A stretch of DNA of 8,371 nucleotides from Gammaproteobacteria bacterium (GTDB lineage Bacteria; Pseudomonadota; Gammaproteobacteria; Steroidobacterales; JACDCP01), in assembly GCA_013817465.1 (NCBI GenBank), contig JACDCP010000140.1, positions 1 through 8,371 of the forward strand, in the 5' to 3' direction. How positions within the stretch are numbered: position 1 is the first letter of the stretch; every line of letters begins with the position of its first letter. Made by a program: the position numbers and the translations under genes. A model generated the notes under the pieces. That model saw only the letters and a list, made by a program, of their open reading frames with translations. It searched no databases and had not been told where the DNA came from. This document shows positions 1 through 6,015 of this stretch, one piece after another.

Positions 1-114
1 AGCCGCTGGCAGGTACGCCAGCCGATCTACTCGCGATCACTGGGGCGGTGCGAGCACTATGCGCCGTACATCGAGACCCTGACCTCGGCGCTCTACCCTG
101 ACGGCGGGACGTAG
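1..114 (+). CDS. Sulfotransferase family protein, C-terminal fragment (5' end outside window)
   Basis: The plus strand is open from base 1 in frame 1 to a TAG at 112-114, giving 37 residues. The piece QVRQPIYSRSLGR followed by EHYAPYIETL matches the C-terminal signature of the two full sulfotransferases in this window (QVRRPPYRTSIGRW and QVRKPLYSSSIGRW). In this family that segment closes over the PAPS nucleotide. It is therefore the tail of a third sulfotransferase, probably also with TPR repeats, though the catalytic part is not visible. The tryptophan after GR in both other copies is cysteine here (GRC). The gene runs convergently towards the oxygenase operon, with 58 bases between the two stops and no convincing terminator in them. 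Family assignment rests on one short motif, so confidence is moderate. Confidence 0.72.
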   Translation, partial: SRWQVRQPIYSRSLGRCEHYAPYIETLTSALYPDGGT

Positions 115-172
115 ACCGTAGAGGTGACCTCAGTCCGCCGGTGCAGAGCGGCAAGACGGCGGTTGGAAACGG

Positions 173-823
173 TCAGGTCGGATCCGGAACCCAGCAGTTG
201 AAGGCGACCACGATGCGCGGGCGCTCACCCTCGTAAGGAAAGATTTCGTGCGAGACATACGAGGGGAAAACGAGCAGCGTACCCGCCTCGTGCCGGATGG
301 TATGCGCGCCGTGCCTGATTGCGGGCTTGAGCCTACCGTTGCCGGCGTCCATGTACTGATCGGCCTGCGCGCGCGGGTCGTGAAAGCGTACTGCGCCGCT
401 TTCCGGCCGGTCAGGCAGCTGGTCGCCAGGATCGACACAATAGATTCCGGACCAGGTGGCATTCTGGTGATGATGCAGTCCCTGATAACCGCCGCGTCGC
501 GTGATGTGAAACCATGCATGGTAGTTGAACTTCAGGCGCTGTAGCTCCTCTTTGGAATAGTCGCTCACGCTCTCCAGCACACCGGCAACGGCGAGGTGAC
601 AGAATCTGGCGAGACGTTTCACGGGCGGCTCCGGCCACTGGAAGAGATCGAAGCGGCTCTCGAACACCGGCCCGTACTGCGTCTGGCGACGTAATTCGCT
701 CCGGTAGGTGTCGCCGGCGGTTTCCCTGGACAGAAACAGCTCGGCCAGCTCGCGCGACAGCGGCTCCGGATCCTCCATCCGGAAGTCGGCAAACGGGACG
801 GCGAACAGATGCGCGATACTCAT
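173..823 (-). CDS. Putative 2OG-Fe(II) oxygenase, copy A (third gene of operon)
   Basis: This 216-residue protein resembles the small putative 2OG-Fe(II) oxygenases of the TIGR02466/PF13759 type: soluble, double-stranded beta-helix enzymes that use iron, O2 and 2-oxoglutarate, usually to hydroxylate a substrate. Visible landmarks are the N-terminal HLFAVP, the proximal metal motif HHHQN (117-121) followed by ATWSGIYCV, the strand GAVRFHDPR (143-151), the distal histidine in SHEIFP (H192), and an arginine in RPRIVVAFN (201-209) that probably binds 2-oxoglutarate. There is no signal peptide or membrane segment. An earlier in-frame ATG exists at 862, but the ATG at 823 is chosen: it overlaps the upstream stop as ATGA, aligns with the start of copy B, and has a weak GGAAA upstream. 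It is roughly 70% identical to copy B by eye. The substrate is unknown; a peptide or protein is inferred from the neighbours. Confidence 0.85.
   Translation of the reverse strand: MSIAHLFAVPFADFRMEDPEPLSRELAELFLSRETAGDTYRSELRRQTQYGPVFESRFDLFQWPEPPVKRLARFCHLAVAGVLESVSDYSKEELQRLKFNYHAWFHITRRGGYQGLHHHQNATWSGIYCVDPGDQLPDRPESGAVRFHDPRAQADQYMDAGNGRLKPAIRHGAHTIRHEAGTLLVFPSYVSHEIFPYEGERPRIVVAFNCWVPDPT
820..823 (-). other. ATGA stop/start overlap, oxygenase B to oxygenase A
   Basis: A second ATGA joins the two oxygenases: ATG of copy A at 823-821 and TGA of copy B at 822-820. With the junction at 1482-1485 it makes all three genes one transcriptional and translational unit. Confidence 0.9.
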
Positions 824-1485
824 CGGCTGTTTCCGGTCCGGTCGTCCCTCCGTACCCAGCAATTGAATGCCACGACGATGCGCGGGCGCTCGCCCTCGTA
901 AGGGAAGATCTCATGCGCAAGATACGACGGGAAGACGAGCAGCTTGCCGGCTTCGTGGCGTATCTGATAGCTGCCGTGCCTCAGCGTCAGGTTCAACCGC
1001 TCGTTGCCCGCGTCGATGTATTGGTCGGCGAAACCGCGCGGATCGTGAAAGCGCACGGCGCCGCTCTGCGGACGATCCGGCAGCTCATCGCCGGGATCGA
1101 CGCAATAAATGCCCGACCAGGTGGCATTCGGGTGGTTGTGCAGCCCTTGATAGCCGCCGCGGCGCGTCACGTGAAACCAGGCGTGATAATCGAACCTGAG
1201 CGCGCCGAACTCCGCGTCCGAGTAATCGCTCACGCTCCTCAGCACGCTGGCCACGGCCCTGTGACAAAACGCCGTCAGGCGCTTCACCGGCGGCTCGGGC
1301 CACTGAAAGAGATCGAACCGGCTTTCGAACAGCCCCTGTTGCGTGTCGCGCCTCAATTCATTGCGAAAGGTTTCGCCGGCGGCTTCTTTTGCCAGAAACA
1401 GACTGGTCAGCTCGCGCGAAAGGTCTGCCGGCTCATCCATGCGCAGTTCCGCCAGGGGCACGGCGAACAGGTGACCCAGCTTCAT
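820..1485 (-). CDS. Putative 2OG-Fe(II) oxygenase, copy B (second gene of operon)
   Basis: This 221-residue protein is a paralogue of the next gene downstream and belongs to the same small 2OG-Fe(II) oxygenase family. Landmarks are HLFAVP (5-10), FQWPEPPVKRL (60-70), the proximal motif HNHPN (116-120) followed by ATWSGIYCV, GAVRFHDPR (142-150), the distal histidine in AHEIFP (H191) and the RPRIVVAFN segment (200-208). The HxHPN form is the usual one for the family, so this copy looks canonical. The open frame continues far upstream (to 2121), but that part is antisense-like, arginine-rich and out of frame with the sulfotransferase. The start at 1485 is supported by the ATGA overlap with the sulfotransferase stop and by alignment with copy A. 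No strong ribosome site is seen, so translation probably depends on coupling. The C-terminus has a short polar extension, RRDDRTGNSR, absent from copy A. The substrate is unknown. Confidence 0.87.
   Translation of the reverse strand: MKLGHLFAVPLAELRMDEPADLSRELTSLFLAKEAAGETFRNELRRDTQQGLFESRFDLFQWPEPPVKRLTAFCHRAVASVLRSVSDYSDAEFGALRFDYHAWFHVTRRGGYQGLHNHPNATWSGIYCVDPGDELPDRPQSGAVRFHDPRGFADQYIDAGNERLNLTLRHGSYQIRHEAGKLLVFPSYLAHEIFPYEGERPRIVVAFNCWVRRDDRTGNSR
1482..1485 (-). other. ATGA stop/start overlap, sulfotransferase to oxygenase B
   Basis: On the minus strand the four bases ATGA hold both the ATG of oxygenase B (1485-1483) and the TGA of the sulfotransferase (1484-1482). This is a classic arrangement for translational coupling by ribosome reinitiation. 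It argues that the two proteins are made together and fixes the oxygenase start. Confidence 0.9.
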
Positions 1486-2972
1486 AACGGTTTGTCCGCA
1501 TCGAGAACGTCGCCGAGCGCGTCGCGCAGCGGCCCCAGATGCTGCTCGAAGCGCCGCCAGCGGCCGATCGATGTGCGGTAAGGCGGCCGGCGGACCTGGG
1601 TGTTGCTGGCAGTGCCGACGGCGCGCGGATTGCGGTGGAACTCGAGACAGCCATCCGACCATTCGAGCCCGAGGAAATCGACGATGCGCCGAGCGCCCGC
1701 ATCCAGGTTCTCGATCAGCGACTCGTAGGCGACGTCGAGCATGCCGCCGGGCAGGACTGCGTGCCAGTGGCGCATCAGATCGCGGTACGTGCGATAAGTC
1801 GCGCCGAGATCCTCGAGCGAGTTCGTGAAACCGCGGTCGTTCGCGAACGCGGTCGTGTAACAGGACACGCACGTATCCAGCGGATCCCGCAAACAGTGAA
1901 TGATGCGCGCCCGTGGGAACATGAGACGGATCATGCCGAGGAGCGTGTAGTTGAATAACATCTTGTCGACTATGCGCTCTGCGCCCGGGGCGTGGACCCT
2001 GAGCTTGTCCAGATAGCCCTCGGCGAGCCTCGGCCAGGCCTGCGGCTGCACGAGGCCGATCGCTTCCGGCAGGCTGCTGCGCGCAGGCAGAAACTCCCCG
2101 ATACCGTTGAGCGTGCGCCACAGGTAGTTGATCTCCCCGGCGCCGTGCACCTCCGGATGGCTGTCGAGGATCTGCTCGACCAGCGTGCTTCCCGAGCGCG
2201 GCATGCCGACTATGAAAACCGGAAGCTCAGACGGATGGCCGCTGCCGGCGGCCGCGAACACCTCACTCGTGAAGGCACGTATTATCCGGCGGGCATTCTC
2301 CTGCTCCGCGCGGGCATCGAACGTACGCAAGCTGCGCATGATCTCGTTGCCTTCGCGGAAATGGCTGAACGAGCGGTCGTAATCCCCGGCCGTTTCACAC
2401 GCACGGCCGAGGGCAAAGTGCATGTGCAGGCGCTCGCGCTGCGGGAGATCGTGGCGTTCCAGCAGACCGCGGACAATTGCGTAATCGTCATCCTCGGCGG
2501 CGAACGCATTGATTTGCGCCAGTCCATACCATGCATAGCCGAGCGCCGGATCCTTGCGGATTGCGGTACGGAAGGCGCTTTCGGCCTCGCCGGCCCGGCC
2601 CAGATCCGCCATGATGCTGCCCAGCGTATGCCAGGCAAACGCATCATCGGCGCCGAGCTCAAATCCGCGCTGCAATGCCGCGACCGCTTCATCGTGACGC
2701 TGCAGAACACGCAGGCAGTTCACGAGATCGAACTGGTACCGCGCGATATCGGGCCGCGCACGAATGGCCCGTTGCAGATAGTCGGTAGCGAGCGGCACGT
2801 ACCCCTCCTCGAATGCGAGCCTGGCGAGCAGGTGCAGCGCGCCCGGATTTTCGAGGTCGAGCTCCAGGGCGCGGCGTGCAGCCTCCCCGGCGCGCGCAGA
2901 GTTTCCGTCCCTTCGGAACCGCTCCGCCTGTTCGATGAGCTTGCTCGCCGCGTAGTTTGGCTGACCCTGCAC
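1482..2972 (-). CDS. TPR-repeat sulfotransferase (first gene of operon)
   Basis: This 496-residue cytoplasmic protein has TPR repeats at about 8-143 and a PAPS-dependent sulfotransferase domain at about 250-480. The 5'-phosphosulfate loop is VGMPRSGSTLVEQIL (255-269), followed by DSHPEVHGAGE (270-280); by analogy with tyrosylprotein sulfotransferases the final E280 is the likely catalytic base. The 3'-phosphate site is RIIHCLRDPLDTCVSCY (356-372, S370), and the closing motif is QVRRPPYRTSIGRW (459-472). The family moves sulfate from PAPS to a hydroxyl group; TPR fusion suggests a peptide or protein acceptor, which is inference. The open frame extends to 3419, but that extension is antisense to the divergent gene. 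GTG at 2972 is the first plausible start before the TPRs; GTG at 3008 is an alternative that would overlap the neighbour's start. Neither has a good Shine-Dalgarno. Its stop overlaps the next ATG. Confidence 0.88.
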   Translation of the reverse strand: MQGQPNYAASKLIEQAERFRRDGNSARAGEAARRALELDLENPGALHLLARLAFEEGYVPLATDYLQRAIRARPDIARYQFDLVNCLRVLQRHDEAVAALQRGFELGADDAFAWHTLGSIMADLGRAGEAESAFRTAIRKDPALGYAWYGLAQINAFAAEDDDYAIVRGLLERHDLPQRERLHMHFALGRACETAGDYDRSFSHFREGNEIMRSLRTFDARAEQENARRIIRAFTSEVFAAAGSGHPSELPVFIVGMPRSGSTLVEQILDSHPEVHGAGEINYLWRTLNGIGEFLPARSSLPEAIGLVQPQAWPRLAEGYLDKLRVHAPGAERIVDKMLFNYTLLGMIRLMFPRARIIHCLRDPLDTCVSCYTTAFANDRGFTNSLEDLGATYRTYRDLMRHWHAVLPGGMLDVAYESLIENLDAGARRIVDFLGLEWSDGCLEFHRNPRAVGTASNTQVRRPPYRTSIGRWRRFEQHLGPLRDALGDVLDADKPL

Positions 2973-2984
2973 GAAGCGTATATT
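2957..2984 (+). promoter_or_regulatory. Candidate sigma70-like promoter for the TPR-methyltransferase gene
   Basis: A TTGGCT (2957-2962) and a TATATT (2979-2984) lie 16 bases apart, a normal sigma70 spacing, in a short AT-rich patch of otherwise GC-rich DNA. The -35 matches the consensus only in TTG. A start site near 2990 would leave a leader of about six bases before the ATG at 2997, too short for a Shine-Dalgarno, and none is seen. The -35 lies inside the first codons of the divergent sulfotransferase. This is a prediction from spacing and composition only. Confidence 0.4.
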
Positions 2985-2985
2985 A
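2980..2985 (-). promoter_or_regulatory. Candidate -10 element for the sulfotransferase-oxygenase operon
   Basis: Read on the minus strand, these six bases are TAATAT, overlapping the plus-strand TATATT, so one AT-rich core could serve both directions. The expected start site falls at about 2973-2974, next to the GTG at 2972, which would make the mRNA leaderless or nearly so. No good -35 is seen 16-18 bases upstream. Confidence 0.3.
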
Positions 2986-2996
2986 GAACCTATCTG

Positions 2997-4283
2997 ATGA
3001 CACCGCACGAAGCCATCGACCAGCTCTCCCGCGCCCTCGTCGAGCGACCGCACGCGCCGGATCTCCACACCGGGCTCGGCATTGCCTACTGTCAACTCGA
3101 GCGCTATGCCGCCGCCTTGGCACACTACGCGCGCGCCGTGGAGCTTGCGCCGGAAGATGCGGCCGTCCATAACAATCTCGGCACGGTGCTGACGGAACTC
3201 GGACGCCCTGCCGAGGCTGTGCCACATCTCGAGCGCGCAATCGCCTTGCACCCCGCTTATCCGGAGGCGCTCAACAACCTCGGCATTGCGCTCGCGGCGC
3301 TGGGCCGATACACGGAAGCGGCCCGGCGCTCCCGCGCAGCGCTGAAGCTCAAGCCCGGCTATGCGAAGGCGATCCGCAACCTGCGCGTGATCTACCAGAA
3401 TCAGGTGCCACTCTGGCACTTTCCGATGATGAACGACGAGGTGCGAAATGCAGCGTTCGACGACGCCATACGGGCCTGCGTGAAACCGGATTCCCTCGTG
3501 CTCGACATCGGCACCGGCTCCGGGCTACTTGCCATGATGGCGGCGCGCGCTGGCGCGCGTCGCGTATACACCTGCGAAATGGTGCCCCTGATCGCGGACA
3601 AGGCACGCGAGATTGTCCGGCGCAACGGCCTGGCAAAGACCGTCACGGTGATCGCCAGGAAATCGTCGGAGCTCATCGTCGGCGAGGATCTGCCGGCCCG
3701 CGCCGACGTGCTGATCACCGAGACTTTCGACGTAGGGCTGCTCGGCGAAGGCGCTGTGCCGACCATCGAGCATGCCCGCCTCGAGCTGCTGATGCCGCAG
3801 GCGCGGATCGTGCCGGCGGGCGCGACCGTAAGCGCTATGCTCGTGGAAAGCGAGAGCCTGATGCGGAAAGGATCTGTCGGCGAAGCGGCGGGCTTCGATC
3901 TGAGCGCATTCAACGAGTACCGGCCGGTGAGCTATCAGCAACCGGTGTCGCCGGGCATGGATTGCCGGCGCCTGAGCGATGATTTCGAGCTGTTCTCGTT
4001 TGATTTTCGCGGCCTGCCGATCGCGCCTGCCGAGCGGCGCATTCACGTGCGTCCAAGCTCGGACGGCACCTGCCACGGCGTCGTGTACTGGTATCGGCTG
4101 CAGATCGATGACGAACGTTTCATCAGCACGGCGCCGGGCGATGGTCCCTCGCACTGGAAACAGACGGTGCAACTTTTTTTACCGCCCGTGCAGGTTCGCG
4201 GCGGACAGATGCTCGACCTCATCGCCGCTCACGACCGGCTCAGCCTGTCCGTTCAACTCGCGCGCGAACCTGTCCGCGAATGA
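2997..4283 (+). CDS. TPR-repeat protein arginine N-methyltransferase, PRMT7/PRMT9-like
   Basis: This 428-residue protein has TPR repeats at about 1-125, a seven-strand methyltransferase core from about 135, and a PRMT-type beta-barrel at about 275-420. Diagnostic features are WHFPMMND..RN (140-151), as in the helix before the core of PRMT9; the SAM-binding VLDIGTGSG (168-176); the acidic CE (E194) after strand 2; the double-E loop ETFDVGLLGEG (E242, E251), very close to human PRMT7 as I recall it; and SHWKQT (385-390), the THW-loop equivalent. The family transfers methyl groups from SAM to arginine in proteins. Unlike animal PRMT7 and PRMT9 it has one core, not two. ATG 2997 is chosen because it begins the first TPR; the frame is open upstream to 1992, but antisense to the sulfotransferase. 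No Shine-Dalgarno is seen. It is divergent from the operon and convergent with the next gene. Substrate and methylation type are unknown. Confidence 0.85.
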   Translation: MTPHEAIDQLSRALVERPHAPDLHTGLGIAYCQLERYAAALAHYARAVELAPEDAAVHNNLGTVLTELGRPAEAVPHLERAIALHPAYPEALNNLGIALAALGRYTEAARRSRAALKLKPGYAKAIRNLRVIYQNQVPLWHFPMMNDEVRNAAFDDAIRACVKPDSLVLDIGTGSGLLAMMAARAGARRVYTCEMVPLIADKAREIVRRNGLAKTVTVIARKSSELIVGEDLPARADVLITETFDVGLLGEGAVPTIEHARLELLMPQARIVPAGATVSAMLVESESLMRKGSVGEAAGFDLSAFNEYRPVSYQQPVSPGMDCRRLSDDFELFSFDFRGLPIAPAERRIHVRPSSDGTCHGVVYWYRLQIDDERFISTAPGDGPSHWKQTVQLFLPPVQVRGGQMLDLIAAHDRLSLSVQLAREPVRE

Positions 4284-4298
4284 AACTCAGGGAAAAGC

Positions 4299-5852
4299 TC
4301 ATTTCGGCACGGTGATGCCGGCAGCCTGTGCGAAAGCTGCCAGATAATTCCTGTAATGCCGCCAGCGCCCGATCGAGCTCGAATAAAGAGGCTTGCGCAC
4401 TTGTGCGTAGCTCGCGGTGTTGACAGGTCGTCCCGAAGCGTGGAACGCCAGGCAGGCCTCCGACCACTCCAGCCCGAGAAAGCGGATCGCCCGGCGCGCC
4501 TGGCCCTCGAGATCGCGCACAACTTCTTCGTAGCGTACATCCAGCATTTCCAGCCCGGACTCGCGTCGCCAGAAAGCCATCAGACGCTCGTATTCCCGGT
4601 AAACGGCGCCGATATGGGCGAGGTCATACGCGAAGGCGACGCCGTTCGCCCCGGCGAAGTGCTGAAAATAGCAGGAGACAGCCATGTCGAGCGGGTGGCG
4701 CAGGCAATGAATGACGCGCGCCTGCGGGAAGAGCCGCTCTATGAAGCCGAGATATTCGAAGTTTTCCCACATCTTGTCGGTGACGTGCGCCGCGTCGGCA
4801 TCGATCCGGTCGAGCGTGTGCAGATAGGCTTGCGCCATATCCACCAGCCCGGTCGCCGACAGATTCTGCGTGCCGCCGGCCTGTGGTTCGGCGCCTGTCT
4901 GGGCCAGCAGCATGATGTCGCCGATCTCACCGCCGCCCGCCACTTCCGGGTGCGCGGCGATGATCTGTTCAATCAGCGACGTGCCCGAGCGGGGCATGCC
5001 GACGATGAAAACGGGCCGTCGTGACTCGCTGCCGGCAGCCGGGTTTGCACGCAATCGCCCGAATCCGCGCATGATGGCGTCGACATGCAGCAGATATGCG
5101 GCCGGGTCGAACCGGGCCTGCTTTCCGGCATTGGCCCGCCGGGCATGGGCGAAAGCGCTTTCATAATCGTTTGCGCGGTCGAGGAGCCCTGCCAGCGCAA
5201 ACTCGATTCGATAATGGACGGCCGGGGGGAATGTCTCCAGCGCGTTTTCCAGCAGGCTGCGGGCTTCGGCGGTTCGTCCGAGGGCTTCCAGGGAAATCGT
5301 CAGCGTCAGCAGCTCGTCCACCTGCCGGGGCTCCTCGTGCGGCGCGAGGATTTCCAGCACCCGCTCATGCTCGCCGAAAAACTCGCAGAGCGCGGCGAGG
5401 CTGGCGTTCAGGTCACGGTCGCTCGGCGCGCGATGGAGCGCGCGCTCGATCGTCGCACGCGCCTGGTTCGGCTGCCCGAGCGAGCGTTGCGCCGCCGCCA
5501 GATTGCGCCAGGCATCCGTGCGATCCGGATCGAGGCGCAGGGTGCGTTCGAAGGCCGCCACTGCCGGCGCGAACAGGGCGCGCTCGAGAAACAACAGGCC
5601 CAGACAGTGCTGCGCCGTGGCATCGTCAGGGTTCAGCACGATGGCCGCTTCGACATGCGGCAGCGCATCCTTGTACCGCCCGAGCGCGATGAGCGTGCTG
5701 GCGAGCGTCGATCGCGCTTCGCCGAAATCCGGGTCTGCTGCCAGCGCTTGCTCGAAAAGCTCGAGCGCCTCGTCCGGCTCACTGCGGGCACGCGCGGCAA
5801 GACCGGCGCGCAATTTTTTTTCCGCTGAGGTGCGAATCTCCGGCGCGGTCAT
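4299..5852 (-). CDS. TPR-repeat sulfotransferase (second full copy)
   Basis: This 517-residue protein has at least four TPR repeats at about 10-145, further helical repeats to about 265, and a PAPS sulfotransferase domain at about 278-505. Motifs are VGMPRSGTSLIEQI (284-297, phosphosulfate loop), HPEVAGGGE (301-309, E309 as likely base), RVIHCLRHPLDMAVSCY (379-395, 3'-phosphate site), and QVRKPLYSSSIGRW (484-497, closing segment). There is no signal peptide, fitting use of cytosolic PAPS. It is clearly paralogous to the sulfotransferase at 1482-2972, but divergent, so a different acceptor is likely. ATG 5852 is the only reasonable start; a GGGAGG sits about 20 bases upstream, too far for a normal ribosome site. 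It lies downstream of the receptor gene on the same strand, separated by a terminator, so it probably has its own promoter or is fed by read-through. Its stop is 15 bases from the convergent methyltransferase stop. Confidence 0.9.
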   Translation of the reverse strand: MTAPEIRTSAEKKLRAGLAARARSEPDEALELFEQALAADPDFGEARSTLASTLIALGRYKDALPHVEAAIVLNPDDATAQHCLGLLFLERALFAPAVAAFERTLRLDPDRTDAWRNLAAAQRSLGQPNQARATIERALHRAPSDRDLNASLAALCEFFGEHERVLEILAPHEEPRQVDELLTLTISLEALGRTAEARSLLENALETFPPAVHYRIEFALAGLLDRANDYESAFAHARRANAGKQARFDPAAYLLHVDAIMRGFGRLRANPAAGSESRRPVFIVGMPRSGTSLIEQIIAAHPEVAGGGEIGDIMLLAQTGAEPQAGGTQNLSATGLVDMAQAYLHTLDRIDADAAHVTDKMWENFEYLGFIERLFPQARVIHCLRHPLDMAVSCYFQHFAGANGVAFAYDLAHIGAVYREYERLMAFWRRESGLEMLDVRYEEVVRDLEGQARRAIRFLGLEWSEACLAFHASGRPVNTASYAQVRKPLYSSSIGRWRHYRNYLAAFAQAAGITVPK

Positions 5853-5920
5853 GATGGACAGGATATTGCAATCCTCCCTCTGCTCCTACTTCTTCGCGAA
5901 TGGTGAGGGTGGAAGAAGCA

Positions 5921-5938
5921 GTAACTCGCAAGAGTTAC
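5921..5938. repeat. Perfect 7-bp inverted repeat with 4-base loop
   Basis: The sequence is GTAACTC-GCAA-GAGTTAC. It lies between the receptor's terminator and the second sulfotransferase start, about 70 bases upstream of that start. On the minus-strand transcript it follows the terminator U-tract directly. It could be an operator for the sulfotransferase gene or a secondary 3' hairpin. Nothing in the sequence decides between these, and no promoter with good -35 and -10 boxes was found in 5853-5942. Confidence 0.45.
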
Positions 5939-5942
5939 AGAC

Positions 5943-5978
5943 AAAAAAACGGCGGCCCGCAGAATGCGGGCCGCCGTT
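5943..5978 (-). terminator. Rho-independent terminator of the TonB-dependent receptor gene
   Basis: On the minus strand a perfect 13-bp GC-rich stem (AACGGCGGCCCGC paired with GCGGGCCGCCGTT, 5948-5978) with a 5-base loop is followed by seven T (5949-5943). It begins 37 bases after the receptor stop codon. There is no T-tract on the plus-strand side, so it acts in the minus direction only. It separates the receptor transcript from the second sulfotransferase. Confidence 0.92.
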
Positions 5979-6015
5979 GGCTGGATAGCCTTTACAGGTT
6001 GCGAAGAATCTGTCG

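Larger units (their letters stand above)
173..1485 (-). repeat. Tandem gene duplication of the oxygenase (two direct copies of about 650 bases)
   Basis: The two oxygenase genes are direct repeats in the same orientation. Protein identity is near 70% by eye, with one one-residue gap near residue 52. DNA similarity is obvious in the 3' parts: the segments encoding IFPYEGERPRIVVAFNCWV at about 180-245 and 858-923 are nearly the same. Divergence is greatest in the N-terminal 50 residues, around 90-100, and at 150-175. The duplication is old enough for both copies to have diverged while keeping all core motifs. Confidence 0.85.

Noticed and set aside
135..162. CCGCCG ... CGGCGG inverted repeat between the convergent genes as a terminator
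   Set aside because: The stem is only six bases with a 16-base loop and no T-tract on either strand.
1486..2121. Upstream extension of the oxygenase B frame
   Set aside because: It is arginine-rich, out of frame with the well-supported sulfotransferase, and the homologous oxygenase A begins at the equivalent of position 1485.
1992..2996. N-terminal extension of the plus-strand methyltransferase frame
   Set aside because: It lies antisense to the sulfotransferase TPR and catalytic regions and shows no TPR pattern. The first real TPR begins right after the ATG at 2997.
2973..3419. N-terminal extension of the minus-strand sulfotransferase frame
   Set aside because: It is antisense to the TPR region of the divergent gene and has no family resemblance. 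Sulfotransferase TPRs begin just after the GTG at 2972.
5873..5878. GGGAGG on the minus strand as Shine-Dalgarno for the second sulfotransferase
   Set aside because: The gap to the ATG at 5852 is 20 bases, beyond the normal range, and no alternative in-frame start lies closer.
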